A DNA stretch of 64,000 nt from Clostridiaceae bacterium (GTDB lineage: Bacteria; Bacillota; Clostridia; Lachnospirales; Lachnospiraceae), in assembly GCA_910575795.1 (NCBI GenBank), contig CAJTGE010000004.1, positions 62,001-126,000 on the forward strand, read 5' to 3'. This document shows positions 45,411 to 54,202 of the stretch, in pieces. The translations under genes and the position numbers were made by a program. Position 1 is the first letter of the stretch. Each line of letters starts with the position of its first letter. The notes beneath the pieces were generated by a model. The model was not told the origin of the DNA. It saw nothing but the letters and a program-made list of their open reading frames with translations, and did no database searches.

Positions 45411-45501
45411 TTCTTTGGACGTTGCCCTGTGCCACGCAAAATGTTGATTGCCACGTTATTTGGGCAAAAAAATAATCAAATTAAAATATCCAGACTATGT
45501 T

Positions 45502-45577
45502 GGGGGTCTTCCACCCCCAAACCCCTGGAATCCTTGTTAGAAGCTGAATTAAAGAGATAATTCATCTTCTAATAAGG
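45502..45577 (-). repeat. Inverted repeat of the CCTTGTTA family, copy 2
   Basis: GGGGGT/ACCCCC hairpin and CCTTGTTAGAAGCTGAATTA pairing with TAATTCATCTTCTAATAAGG. Read on the minus strand it matches the 37568 composite, including AAGGATTCCAGG. Confidence 0.6.
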
Positions 45578-45672
45578 CTGATATTTGGCTTTTTTAATTT
45601 GCCGAATTCTGCAAATTAGCGACTCAAATAAAGTGCCAAATAACACGCAAAAAAAATAATTTTTTGATTTTT

Positions 45673-45704
45673 TTGTGGGCAAATCAGGATTTTTGTCCTA
45701 TAAT
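45673..45704 (+). promoter_or_regulatory. Sigma-A-like promoter in conserved block, copy 2
   Basis: TTGTGG at 45673 and TATAAT at 45699, with AAATCAGGATTTTTGTCC between. It precedes the 45753 gene by 49 bp. Confidence 0.7.
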
Positions 45705-45752
45705 TTGGGCAAAGAAAATTAAAGAGGAAGAAATATACAGGAGGAAAGCAAG

Positions 45753-45920
45753 ATGTATGGGTTCGGTGCTCTTGGTATCGCGGTAGCAGATGCGAGAAAT
45801 AAGGGGGAGGCCGGAAGGATGGCGGAAGATGCACTGCAGGGAGCCCTGAAGGCGGGGGTCGATCCGAGGATCGGGAAGGGACGCAGATGCGAAGGCAGCG
45901 GGGCTGGACAGGAGGCGTAG
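45753..45920 (+). CDS. Small protein of a local paralogous family, 55 residues
   Basis: ATG with ACAGGAGGAAAGCAAG. MYGFGALGIAVADARNKGEA continues to ALKAGVDPRIGKG, matching the C-terminal half of the 45972 protein. Function unknown. Confidence 0.6.
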   Translation: MYGFGALGIAVADARNKGEAGRMAEDALQGALKAGVDPRIGKGRRCEGSGAGQEA

Positions 45921-45971
45921 CCAGCCTGGCAGGAACCCCCAAAAAAAAGAATAAGGAGAAAGAAAAACAGG

Positions 45972-46325
45972 ATGTATGAGGTGAACGGGATGTGCGCGAT
46001 AGGTTTCAAAAGCGAGGAGTGCGCCAGGGCGTTAGCCGATGAGTCGATGCGGATAGCGCTGGAGTCCAGGTATGACCCGTCGAAAGGGTCCTTCGTGTTC
46101 GAGGAAGGGGATGAGGAAGAAAACAAGGAAAATGAGGAAAACAAGGAAGGGGAAACCAGCAGAAAAATATATTCGTTCCCTGATCTGGGCGTCACAGTGT
46201 CCGGGGCAAGAGATGAGCAGGATGCCAGAAGGGCGGCGGAGATAGGCCTGGAAGGGTGCCTGGAGGCGGGGTATGACCCAAGACCTGGGAAGGGGCACGG
46301 ACGCAGGGGCGGTGGAGAAGAATAA
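45972..46325 (+). CDS. Two-unit member of the same small family, 117 residues
   Basis: First unit MYEVNGMCAIGFKSEECARA to SRYDPSKGSF resembles the 46443 protein; an acidic linker (EEGDEEENKENEENKEGE) follows; second unit LGVTVSGARDEQDARRAAEI to AGYDPRPGKG resembles the 45753 protein. The family motif is an x-ARxxAxxxxxxALxxxYDPxxGK helix-turn. Function unknown. Confidence 0.6.
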   Translation: MYEVNGMCAIGFKSEECARALADESMRIALESRYDPSKGSFVFEEGDEEENKENEENKEGETSRKIYSFPDLGVTVSGARDEQDARRAAEIGLEGCLEAGYDPRPGKGHGRRGGGEE

Positions 46326-46376
46326 GAGGTGCTGTCCGGCAGGCCCCACACAAGAACTTTAAAAAATTAAAAGTTT

Positions 46377-46407
46377 TTGTGGAAAATCAGGATTTTTGCC
46401 CTATAAT
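46377..46407 (+). promoter_or_regulatory. Sigma-A-like promoter in conserved block, copy 3
   Basis: TTGTGG at 46377 and TATAAT at 46402, with AAAATCAGGATTTTTGCC between; 36 bp before the 46443 start. Confidence 0.7.
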
Positions 46408-46442
46408 AATATTATCAGAGAAAAGAAGGAGGAGACAAAATA

Positions 46443-46616
46443 ATGTTTAGTTTAAATGGAATGTCGTTTTCAGGATTCAAAAGTGAAGAAGAGGCAAGAA
46501 AAATGATGCCGGAGATCTTGACAGAGATGGCTCTGTCCGGATACGACACAACAAAAGGGCCGTTCCAGCATGATGCTGAATATCTGCAGAATAAGAAAAA
46601 AAAACCGGAGGCGTGA
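46443..46616 (+). CDS. Small protein of the same local family, 57 residues
   Basis: ATG with AAGGAGGAGACAAAATA. MFSLNGMSFSGFKSEEEARK to ALSGYDTTKGPF matches the N-terminal unit of the 45972 protein closely. The Lys-rich tail runs into the terminator. Confidence 0.6.
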   Translation: MFSLNGMSFSGFKSEEEARKMMPEILTEMALSGYDTTKGPFQHDAEYLQNKKKKPEA

Positions 46617-46633
46617 TGCTCCCGGTTTTTTTG
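46601..46633 (+). terminator. Rho-independent terminator
   Basis: AAAACCGGAG/CTCCCGGTTTT with a bulge, then seven T. It also closes the convergent minus-strand gene. Confidence 0.7.
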
Positions 46634-46637
46634 ATGT

Positions 46638-47087
46638 TTAAAAAGGATAAGTATTAAGCAGGTAAAATGGATACTGCTCGTTTTTGCATAGCAGGATAAT
46701 ATATCCGCTTGCGTCTGTGATATCTGGATTGGAAATGGAACAGGTAATGCCAGATACATTCTCCGGAAGTTCGAAAAATTCCAGGATAAGAGGCTCGTCC
46801 TCATCCTTACGATTAAGCCAGCATAAAATGTCCTCAGAACGACTCTTGAGATCCTCCGTCAGCCCGTCAACGATATTATCGCCTCCTGCTATGTCCAGGA
46901 AGGTCGATGCGCGGGTGATAAACCTGCCTTCATCGCTGTATTTGCCGAGCCTTGCCTGCAGTTCTTTTCCTGTGGCATTGATGTGCCTGTCTGCAACGTG
47001 GCCGACAAACAGCCATCTGTCCATGTTCCTGTCAATATGTTCCATTATCTTTTTTTCTGTCATTTTTATATTTTTCTGTGCTGTCAT
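46638..47087 (-). CDS. Hypothetical protein, possible BECR-fold nuclease, 149 residues
   Basis: The ending YIILLCKNEQYPFYLLNTYP recalls the final strand and T-x-YP of Barnase/EndoU/ColicinE5/RelE-fold nucleases used as toxins, and the conserved His could be in ADRHINATGKEL. The match is by eye and uncertain. It is the second gene of a two-gene minus-strand unit, 78 bp after the 47166 gene. Confidence 0.45.
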   Translation of the reverse strand: MTAQKNIKMTEKKIMEHIDRNMDRWLFVGHVADRHINATGKELQARLGKYSDEGRFITRASTFLDIAGGDNIVDGLTEDLKSRSEDILCWLNRKDEDEPLILEFFELPENVSGITCSISNPDITDASGYIILLCKNEQYPFYLLNTYPF

Positions 47088-47165
47088 GAGACAGATCTCC
47101 CTTCTTTTTTATTCAGTTTTTATTTTTTTGAAGCAGTGGGCAAGGTTATACAGCCTTAGCTCGGA

Positions 47166-47495
47166 TTATAAATTCTTCACGGCGTTAAGGAACTTCTGCT
47201 CCTCACCTTTCATGATCAAAAAACAGTGTTTACCGTAGAAATCTAACAGCTTCTTCATCCGCTCCGTGTTCATCGCCGCCCGGTAAGACAGCACTGGGAT
47301 GCTTGGGGTTGGCCCTTCACGCCGCTCCTTCTCGCATTTGGCATCCTCAATGACGTTGGAAAAACGCCGGGAGGATATCCCATCCAGACTGAATTCCATA
47401 TACCCGCCCATATCACGAACAGAATACAGGATCTCGTCCCTCTCAAGCACCCATGTGACAAACGGGTGCAGCTCCTTGCTTACTTTTCTTAACAT
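47166..47495 (-). CDS. Hypothetical protein, 109 residues
   Basis: ATG with ATAGGAGGACAACAAG. Mixed alpha/beta sequence without recognised motifs. Upstream on its own strand lies a consensus CATACTT box. If the 46638 product is a toxin, this could be its regulator or antidote, which is inference only. Confidence 0.5.
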   Translation of the reverse strand: MLRKVSKELHPFVTWVLERDEILYSVRDMGGYMEFSLDGISSRRFSNVIEDAKCEKERREGPTPSIPVLSYRAAMNTERMKKLLDFYGKHCFLIMKGEEQKFLNAVKNL

Positions 47496-47526
47496 CTTGT
47501 TGTCCTCCTATAACTTTTGTCTGTTT

Positions 47527-47539
47527 CAAGGGAAGTATG
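47527..47539 (-). promoter_or_regulatory. CATACTT box, minus strand
   Basis: CATACTTCCCTTG on the minus strand, 38 bp before the 47495 start. Confidence 0.55.
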
Positions 47540-47630
47540 GGAACGGGAAGGTCCTGGAGCAGGCTAAAAAACATGCCGCCTGTCACGCGCCATGGCAGCG
47601 AAATGCCGACAGAAAAACCAGGGCCGTCGC

Positions 47631-47643
47631 CATACTTCCAGTG
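47631..47643 (+). promoter_or_regulatory. CATACTT box
   Basis: CATACTTCCAGTG, 72 bp before the sortase start; divergent from the 47533 copy. Confidence 0.55.
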
Positions 47644-47702
47644 ATCAAAAAAAATAAGGAACTGTAGTTAAGGCAGTCCCGAATATAAAGGAGAAAGATA
47701 TT

Positions 47703-48482
47703 ATGGGAAAAATGAGAAAAGCAATGATTTTGGTTCTGGTAGCTGTTATGGTGGTTTCCGGATTCATGATGGCAAGAAGGAACCTGGAACTGAAAAAAGA
47801 GGAGGTGGAATATGCCCGTCTCCAGAAAGAGATGAAAAAGGAAGCTGCCGCTAAAGCGAAGGAAGAAGCAGCGAAGCGTGAAGCAGAAGCAGCAGTCATG
47901 GAAAAGGATGAGGCAGCTCCCATAGATGAAACTGAGGCAGGTCCGGCTTACGAGGCGCCGCAGGCACTCTTAGACAAAATGGCTACCCATCCGGACTGCA
48001 TCGGGTGGATTGACATTGAAGATACCAATATCCATTACCCGATCATGCAGAATGCGGATAACGAGTATTACCTGCACCGGAATGCGGACGGGGAGGATTC
48101 CATTTCCGGCTGTATCTATATGGACTCCAACCACGATATTAGTGGGAAAGGGCTACATACTATTTACGGCCATCACATGAAGAATGGTTCCATGTTCAAG
48201 GACGTCGTAAAGTTCGCGGATCCGAAGTACATGGAAGTCCATCAGAATATCACGATCCAGGCCGCTGACCGGGAGATCAGCTTAAAGCCCGTGTACTGCT
48301 ATGCAGGAAAGGCAGACGGCGCTTACCGACAGACCCTGGAGAGCCATGGCCAGGTCGTGCAGTTCATCATGGACCACACCGACATGGAGATCAACACGGA
48401 CGACCTCTATGTCCTGGTGACATGCTCCTACGGGAGTACAGATGAAAGAACATACCTTTACTGTGTGCCCGATGAGGGATGA
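47703..48482 (+). CDS. Class B sortase, 259 residues
   Basis: A membrane transpeptidase that anchors proteins to peptidoglycan or pilin. An N-terminal membrane segment (about 5-22), an Ala/Lys/Glu coiled stalk (about 25-80) and the sortase barrel follow. Catalytic His157 in IYGHHM, Cys241 in VTCSYG and Arg249 in DERTYLY are present. AAGGAGAAAGATATT precedes the ATG. No LPXTG-like or NPQTN-like substrate is visible in the window. Confidence 0.9.
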   Translation: MGKMRKAMILVLVAVMVVSGFMMARRNLELKKEEVEYARLQKEMKKEAAAKAKEEAAKREAEAAVMEKDEAAPIDETEAGPAYEAPQALLDKMATHPDCIGWIDIEDTNIHYPIMQNADNEYYLHRNADGEDSISGCIYMDSNHDISGKGLHTIYGHHMKNGSMFKDVVKFADPKYMEVHQNITIQAADREISLKPVYCYAGKADGAYRQTLESHGQVVQFIMDHTDMEINTDDLYVLVTCSYGSTDERTYLYCVPDEG

Positions 48483-48531
48483 GTCTGAAAGTCTCTGCGT
48501 AATGCAGGGGTTTTTCATTACTTTTACGGCC

Positions 48532-48553
48532 AGAGATGCGCAGTTTATGCGCA
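48532..48553 (+). repeat. GATGCGCA palindrome
   Basis: GATGCGCA/TGCGCATC hairpin in the sortase-Fic gap, without a T run; a weak CTGC/GCAG-GGGTTTTT terminator lies just before it. Confidence 0.4.
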
Positions 48554-48615
48554 TCCCTACCCGTGAACAGTAACCGGTTTTTCTTCTGCGTGGGGATGAA
48601 AAATAGGATTGAGAT

Positions 48616-48645
48616 TGCGGAAAACTGCGCTTCTTTGGTATAATA
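48616..48645 (+). promoter_or_regulatory. Sigma-A promoter of the Fic gene
   Basis: TTGCGG, 18-bp spacer, TATAAT, then AAGAGCAGGTATA, closely like the 22877 promoter. Confidence 0.7.
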
Positions 48646-48677
48646 AGAGCAGGTATACGTAACAAGGAGGAGAAATT

Positions 48678-49529
48678 ATGGACAAGGATTCATTCAAAAA
48701 ATATATAAGAGAATCTGAACCGGACAAACAGAAAAAAGGGTATGCGTGGCATACGGCCATTGGCCTGCAGGCGGTGGATGGTCTGGAGCCGTCGGAATAT
48801 CTGGTACAGACTGCTGTCCGTAATATTGAGGGTGAGATATCCTTTCAGGAGGCAAATGCGCTCCTGCAGGCATATTATGAAGAAAACCCCATACACAGTA
48901 AGGAAGACCGCACGGAGGAGGCCGACAAGGTATCTGCCAGGATTGCTGCACTCCTTTCTGAGCAGGCTTTTAGCTTTACGCCGAATGAGTACCTTTCCAT
49001 CCATAGGAAACTGTTTGCCGGCATTTACCACCACGCAGGCTACATCCGGGATTACAACATCACAAAAAAGGAATGGGTGCTTAATGGGGCGACTGTACTT
49101 TATGGCAGTGCCACGGAGCTGCGTGCGACATTGGAGTATGATTTTTCGGAGGAGAGGAAGTTCTCCTACCGTGGCCTTGCTATGGATGGGATCATCCACC
49201 ACCTTGCAGTATTCGTTTCCAGGTTATGGCAGATCCATGTGTTTGAGGAAGGTAATACCCGGACAACGGCAGTGTTCTTTATCAAATATCTGCGTACGCT
49301 CGGGTTCGATGCGACGAATGATATTTTCGCAGAAAATGCGTGGTATTTCCGGAATGCCCTTGTCCGGGCGAATTATAATGACCTGAAAAACGGCATTTTT
49401 GAAACAACAGAATATCTGGAACTGTTTCTGAGAAACCTCCTGTTGGAGGAACATCACCAGCTCCACAACAGGGCAATGCACATCAGCGTAGGTCTCCAAA
49501 AGACGGAGAAAGACCATGGCAGAGTTTGA
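48678..49529 (+). CDS. Fic-domain protein with fused VbhA-like antitoxin helix, 283 residues
   Basis: Fic enzymes usually AMPylate target proteins. The active loop is HVFEEGNTRT with His187, close to HPFxxGNGR but with Thr for the second Gly. Residues about 36-66 (LEPSEYLVQTAVRNIEGEIS) resemble the VbhA antitoxin helix that blocks the ATP site, here fused to the enzyme. AACAAGGAGGAGAAATT precedes the ATG. The HipA-like relic overlaps its 3' end. Confidence 0.85.
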   Translation: MDKDSFKKYIRESEPDKQKKGYAWHTAIGLQAVDGLEPSEYLVQTAVRNIEGEISFQEANALLQAYYEENPIHSKEDRTEEADKVSARIAALLSEQAFSFTPNEYLSIHRKLFAGIYHHAGYIRDYNITKKEWVLNGATVLYGSATELRATLEYDFSEERKFSYRGLAMDGIIHHLAVFVSRLWQIHVFEEGNTRTTAVFFIKYLRTLGFDATNDIFAENAWYFRNALVRANYNDLKNGIFETTEYLELFLRNLLLEEHHQLHNRAMHISVGLQKTEKDHGRV

Positions 49530-50682
49530 ACTCATGCATAAAGACCAGGAATGCGGCAGGCTTTGCATCGATGAGGAAACAGGGCGCGTTGTGGACTATA
49601 GGGACAATGGCTCCGGCCTGTCCCCGTATTGGGGTACGCAGAACGGAAAAAGGTGAGCCTATGGTGGGAGAGGAGGGCCGCCAGCATTTTCAGAGAGATG
49701 GTACGGAAAGCCATGGAAGATGCGGGATGCTCTGTGCCAGGACTGTATCTGGCCAAAAACCTGGGCCTGAACATGACAGACGATTATTGGCTGCGGCCTG
49801 ATGGATCTGGCTTGGAGTATAAGCATGTAAAGGGCTCCGGCGCCGTTAAACCGCCCTATGACCCGAACGTGTCGCTGGGCGGACAGATGGGAAAATACTG
49901 GATTCTGGCACCAGATCGCCCGATCCTGGTAAAAGAAGCGCGACGGCACCACGGCCAGCAGGCTGTAAACGAAGCGTTCGCTGTCTGGATCCATGAGCGG
50001 CAGGGGACAAACGCCCCGTTTGTAAGATACCATGGAACCATGATGGGAGGCGGCTGGGCAGCCTGCAGGTGTGGGACGTTCGCTTTGGAAAATGTCGAGT
50101 TTGTGCCGGCATACGAGATCCTGGAGAGCTGGAAGGGGCAGAACAGCCTGTCACCCTATGAGAACTACATCAAGGCATGTATACAATATGGCATTGAGCG
50201 TTCTATGATCCAGGATTTCATGGATTACCAGACGATGACGGATTTCGTGATCAGCAATATGGACCGGCACCTGGCCAATTTCGGCGTATTGAGAGGCGCG
50301 GACACTATGAGGCTGATTGGGCCTGCGCCGATCTTCGACTCGGGGGACAGCATGTTCTTCGGCGAGGAAAGGGAGACAGCGTACAGCCGGGCCGGGCTCC
50401 TGGAGCAGGAATCACCAGTTTCTACAAAACCGAGGAGGGGATGTTAAGGAAGGTTAAGGGCCGGAGTCTTGCGCGGGTTGGCCTGCTCCGAAAACGTCTG
50501 AAGTGAGGGAGTTGTACCAGAGTGCGGGGATCCCGGAATGGAAGGCAGAGGTCATCAGCTTGAACTATGAGCTGAAAGTCCAGATGCTTAAGGAATTTCA
50601 GAGATGGATGACGATCTCCCTGTACCATGAGCGGGAACGGGAGAAAGAAGGTAATGACGGCAGGGAAGATATAGAGAGATGA
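49516..50682 (+). pseudogene. HipA-like kinase family gene, three frameshifts
   Basis: ATG 49516 overlaps the Fic stop and starts MAEFELMHKDQECGRLCIDE. The frame shifts at a GGGG run near 49630, continues through SLGGQMGKYWIL and DFVISNMDRHLANFGVLRG (the HipA-type kinase core), shifts again near 50405 (ITSFYKTEEGMLRKVKGRSL) and again near 50505 (VRELYQSAGIPEWKAEVISL) to end at 50680. About 385 residues if repaired. HipA-family kinases phosphorylate tRNA synthetases in some bacteria; that role is not shown for this branch. Confidence 0.7.
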
Positions 50683-50684
50683 GC

Positions 50685-50718
50685 GGAGGCTCCTGCAGAG
50701 AAAACTGCGGGAGTCTTT
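50685..50718 (+). terminator. Rho-independent terminator
   Basis: GGCTCCTGCAG/CTGCGGGAGTC with G-U pairs, then TTTTTT. Confidence 0.7.
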
Positions 50719-50726
50719 TTTGCGCC

Positions 50727-50759
50727 CCAAAAGCAGGGCAGCAAAATACCCTGTTTTTT
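50727..50759 (-). terminator. Bidirectional terminator of the minus-strand Fic gene
   Basis: AAAAGCAGGG/CCCTGTTTTT; T-rich on either strand. Confidence 0.55.
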
Positions 50760-50787
50760 GGCGGACGGGAATAGGGAGGTACCAGAT

Positions 50788-51684
50788 TCAATCCCTGTAC
50801 GGGATCCGGAAATAGTCCAGGTATGCCTTAAACTTATCCTGTGCCGAAAGGCAGGTATCCACCAGGTAGCCGCGTTCAGATCTCCATTCATGCAGCCCGC
50901 GGTAGTAGAACAGCTTCAACTCCTCGTCGATGATGAACGGGACGATATTATTCCGCAGACACTCCTTGAACAGGATTAGCCTGCCGACACGGCCGTTACC
51001 GTCCTGGAACGGGTGGATCGCCTCAAACTCATAATGGAAAGCGATGATCTCTTCCAGTGTCTTCTCTTTTACGGCATTGTAGGAGCAAAGCAGGGCCTTC
51101 ATGCGCCCTGACACATCTTCAGGAACTGCCGTACAGTGCCCGCCCACTTCGTTTGGCAGCTTCTTGTATCCGCCCACCGCAAACCAGTCTTTGCGGGAAT
51201 CGCTGGTACCACTTTTCAGAGTCCGGTGCAGTTCCTTGATGAGGGCTTCGGTAAGCGGTCGGCCTGCCTGCTCAATAATGAGATCAATACAGCGGAAATG
51301 GTTCGCTGTCTCAACAATGTCATCAACGTTCAGAGAGCCGTCTGCTATGCCGATTGTATTGGTTTCGTAAATATAACGTGTCTGGTCGTGGGTCAGGCGG
51401 CTGCCTTCCATGTGGTTGGAATTGTACGTGAGTTCAATCTGCACTTTGTGGTAAATACCGCCTTTCACGCCCCCTGCTTTCTCCGCACGCAAAAACTCAA
51501 GCAGGTTCTGCGGCATAGCAGGCTTCCTGCCGGCATGGGATGGGCGGACAGCGTCTTCCGGAATGTTCCAGGTTTTCCCGGTAAGGAATGCACCAGGGAT
51601 ACGGCTGTTGGAGCAGTAGTTCCGAACGGTTCGACCTGATACGCCCCACTTTTCTGCGATTTCTGAAACCGATAAATATTTCAT
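50788..51684 (-). CDS. Fic-family protein with N-terminal helix-turn-helix, 298 residues
   Basis: Residues 1-45 (MKYLSVSEIAEKWGVSGRTV) form a MerR/excisionase-like DNA-binding domain. The inhibitory motif is SNHMEG (about 89-94), and the active loop HPFQDGNGRVGR near residue 224 matches HPFx[DE]GNGRxGR exactly. So it is an auto-inhibited (class II) AMPylase that may sense DNA or regulate itself. AGGAGGGAGGAATGCC precedes the ATG. No CATACTT box lies upstream. Confidence 0.9.
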   Translation of the reverse strand: MKYLSVSEIAEKWGVSGRTVRNYCSNSRIPGAFLTGKTWNIPEDAVRPSHAGRKPAMPQNLLEFLRAEKAGGVKGGIYHKVQIELTYNSNHMEGSRLTHDQTRYIYETNTIGIADGSLNVDDIVETANHFRCIDLIIEQAGRPLTEALIKELHRTLKSGTSDSRKDWFAVGGYKKLPNEVGGHCTAVPEDVSGRMKALLCSYNAVKEKTLEEIIAFHYEFEAIHPFQDGNGRVGRLILFKECLRNNIVPFIIDEELKLFYYRGLHEWRSERGYLVDTCLSAQDKFKAYLDYFRIPYRD

Positions 51685-51717
51685 GGCATTCCCTCCTCCT
51701 TTTGGTGGTTTCAGTAT

Positions 51718-52031
51718 ACCATATTATCGGCAAGAAAGGAATGATCCATACACAGATTTTTGCCGATACCGGAAATTTTGGGACAGGCCGTGATGAGGGA
51801 GGGGCTTTCTGCGGATAGCATTTTTGTGATGACAGTGTTGAATCAGGGCGATAAAACGCCTTTTTTGCGGATAAGAGAAATCCGGTATGTTTTAAGCAGA
51901 AATACCGGGAATCGCAAGGGAACAAAGCATAAAATACTTATCCGGGGGCGGTTTCGATAATTCCCGGACTCATGACATACTTCCTCCAAAAACAAAAAAG
52001 CCGCACGGGGAAACAATGGCTCAAATTTCGT
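51718..52031. other. Intergenic region between fic and rep
   Basis: No gene seen. It holds CTGCGGATAGC (51808), TTGCGGATAAGAGAAATCC (51868), a partial CATACTT box at 51976 and the repeat core in both orientations, then the bipartite element of the rep gene. Confidence 0.45.
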
Positions 52032-52071
52032 TGTCCACAGAAAAAACAGCCTGAAAATATAAGCCATACTT
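52032..52071 (+). promoter_or_regulatory. Bipartite element TGTCCACAGAAA / CATACTT upstream of rep
   Basis: Boxes 33 bp apart, 29 bp before the 52100 start. The first box here is nearly a DnaA box (TTGTCCACA). Confidence 0.65.
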
Positions 52072-52099
52072 CCAGAAAATCATGCAGGAGGAGATAAGT

Positions 52100-53569
52100 A
52101 TGTTCGGATATAGCATAGTCAAAAATGATTTCACCACTTTTTTAAAGATCCCGGTAGCGCCGCTCATTACAATGATTGGCAAGATGCCGAACCAGAAATT
52201 TATGATATATGGTGAGGGAAGGAAAGAGGAACCGGAGCACGAAGAACTGACAGCGGAAAATACGCCGGCGCCATGGGGAGCGCATTCCTTCGACCCGGAT
52301 GACGAGGAGGATCCAAGCGGGGCTAACCTGGACAGGTATGAGGGATATGGAGATGTCGATGACGCTGTCATGGCAAGAATGCGGGCAAAGTTTGCACAGT
52401 ATGAGAGGGAGGATCAGGAAGCCGGGGCCGTCAGGAGTTTTATCTACAAAGAAGGTGAACGCAGGCATGTAGGCCCGTCGCTCTTTAATACAGACAATCT
52501 GCAGGGCACCCGGCCCTCACAGAAGAAGGATCCATACAGGGGATACCAGACGGCGGGCGCTTGCTCCGGGTTTGGGTTCAAAAAAGGCGATGCCTATTAT
52601 GTAAATGAGGGCCTGCGCTGCGGCTGCAGAGAGAAGGAGAGCCGGGCGTCGATCCTGATCTATATGCTGCTGTGCGGCTGCGACCCGGACAGCCATGGCT
52701 TCAGCCCGTATGGGAATACAAGGAAAATCGCAAAATTCCTGGGAGTAACCGTCCGCACGGTCAGGAACTCCCTGTGGAAGCTGGCGGAGGATGGGTATAT
52801 TGAGATTGGGGGGATCGGAAGGGACGGGTATTTCACCTTCCGTATCGCGGATTATGAGAAAATCGGTTTGACCTATATGGAAGGCGGCCGCGGATACTTA
52901 AACCTTGAGCTTGAGAAACTGCAAAAGCTTGCGTCCATGCGCGACGTGAACGCCATGCGGATGGCTGTCCGTATAGCAATTACCGTAGATAACCCAAGGG
53001 CGCATGTGGACGGGACAGTTGTTAACAAGGACAGGCTGCGTTCCGCGCTGCCAAATTATGTGACCAGGGAAAAGTTCCAGGAAGCCCTGAAGAAGATTCG
53101 TGAGGCATGCCCGTTTCTGGAGATTAAGGATGCTAAGGAGAGGGATTTCTTCTCTGTGAATCTTCCGAAGGGGCAGGACGCAAAGGTAAGAAAAACACAG
53201 TCCGACATGGAGAACCTAAATCATCTGAAGGAATATATCCCGCAGCTTTCTGACTGGTATAAGAAAGAATATGATGAGGCTGAGGAATTCCACCACAGGT
53301 TTGGAAAATATCCGGTACAGTTCAACACGCTTAAATATGAGAAGGAAGGACTGGATCGGGAACTGATTTTCAAAGCAGGGATGGAAGATTTGATTCAGTA
53401 CGCTTCTATGGCAACACAATACGGCATCGGCATCGTAAAGCAGGGCCTCAAGTACCTCGCATGCGAAGTCAGCGTGTTCCGCAACTGGATCGAGAGTAAG
53501 CCGGCTTATCTGCGCCAGATGATCCGCAGACATCCGAAAGGCATTTTTAACAGCCATGGAGTTTGCTGA
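52100..53569 (+). CDS. Putative replication initiator, winged-helix/DnaD-like, 489 residues
   Basis: GCAGGAGGAGATAAGT sets the start at 52100 over an in-frame ATG at 52082. A winged helix (RKIAKFLGVTVRTVRNSLWK, LAEDGYIEIGG) lies near residues 210-245. The C-terminal region ends ESKPAYLRQMIRRHPKG, which recalls the DnaD/DnaB2-type domain that loads replication proteins. The location before a DnaA-box cluster supports a Rep role, but no known Rep family is matched closely. Confidence 0.6.
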   Translation: MFGYSIVKNDFTTFLKIPVAPLITMIGKMPNQKFMIYGEGRKEEPEHEELTAENTPAPWGAHSFDPDDEEDPSGANLDRYEGYGDVDDAVMARMRAKFAQYEREDQEAGAVRSFIYKEGERRHVGPSLFNTDNLQGTRPSQKKDPYRGYQTAGACSGFGFKKGDAYYVNEGLRCGCREKESRASILIYMLLCGCDPDSHGFSPYGNTRKIAKFLGVTVRTVRNSLWKLAEDGYIEIGGIGRDGYFTFRIADYEKIGLTYMEGGRGYLNLELEKLQKLASMRDVNAMRMAVRIAITVDNPRAHVDGTVVNKDRLRSALPNYVTREKFQEALKKIREACPFLEIKDAKERDFFSVNLPKGQDAKVRKTQSDMENLNHLKEYIPQLSDWYKKEYDEAEEFHHRFGKYPVQFNTLKYEKEGLDRELIFKAGMEDLIQYASMATQYGIGIVKQGLKYLACEVSVFRNWIESKPAYLRQMIRRHPKGIFNSHGVC

Positions 53570-53573
53570 ACTG

Positions 53574-53815
53574 GCAGGCTATAAGCGGCGTCAATCCCCC
53601 CACGCGCACTTTGTTTGAACAGAATGGCGGCACTCAGGTTGTACAGCGGCACTGGATGTCAATTACCCCGCCTGATCCAGTGGGTCAGACATGGCACCCT
53701 GCGCAAAATGATGGACGTTTGCGCTATGGCGTACAACAGGACAAGTTTTCCTGGTAAATTTATAAAAAAACTACATATAAGACCGGTACGCCTGCCAGTT
53801 GGTAATTCATAGCTG
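53574..53815 (+). pseudogene. Coding scrap
   Basis: One frame reads RLIQWVRHGTLRKMMDVCAM followed by AYNRTSFPGKFIKKL without a start. Not recognised. Confidence 0.2.
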
Positions 53816-54202
53816 GTATCCCAGACATTGTGTTCCCTGGCATCACTACAAATACCGTATTTGTATAGATCCATGGCAATATCTTGTGGATGCGTGGACC
53901 TGCAAGAACAAAAATGCCAGAAAACCAGCCGGGAAAACGGCCGGGGAAAGGGCGGTTTCCTTCATGTAGCCAAAAAACTTTAGGAAGAGGAGAGAAGAGG
54001 CCGGGCTGGAGTCTGTGGAAGTGAAAAGGCTGCCAACAGGCTTTTTGTGCTGCACAAAAACAGGCCGGAAGGAAACAGGCAACATAAAGAGGAGCAAAAA
54101 ACCTCCAGATGGGGACAGAAAGCAGATTGCCTGCGCCCGGAATTTCCCTTAAAACCTCCTGCATCATATCCATACAGCATTCTCACTGTACGTTCTTAAA
54201 AA

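Noticed and set aside
53760-54173. Minus-strand hydrophobic frame of 137 codons
   Set aside because: Aromatic-rich without a plausible topology, next to the candidate origin; judged chance.
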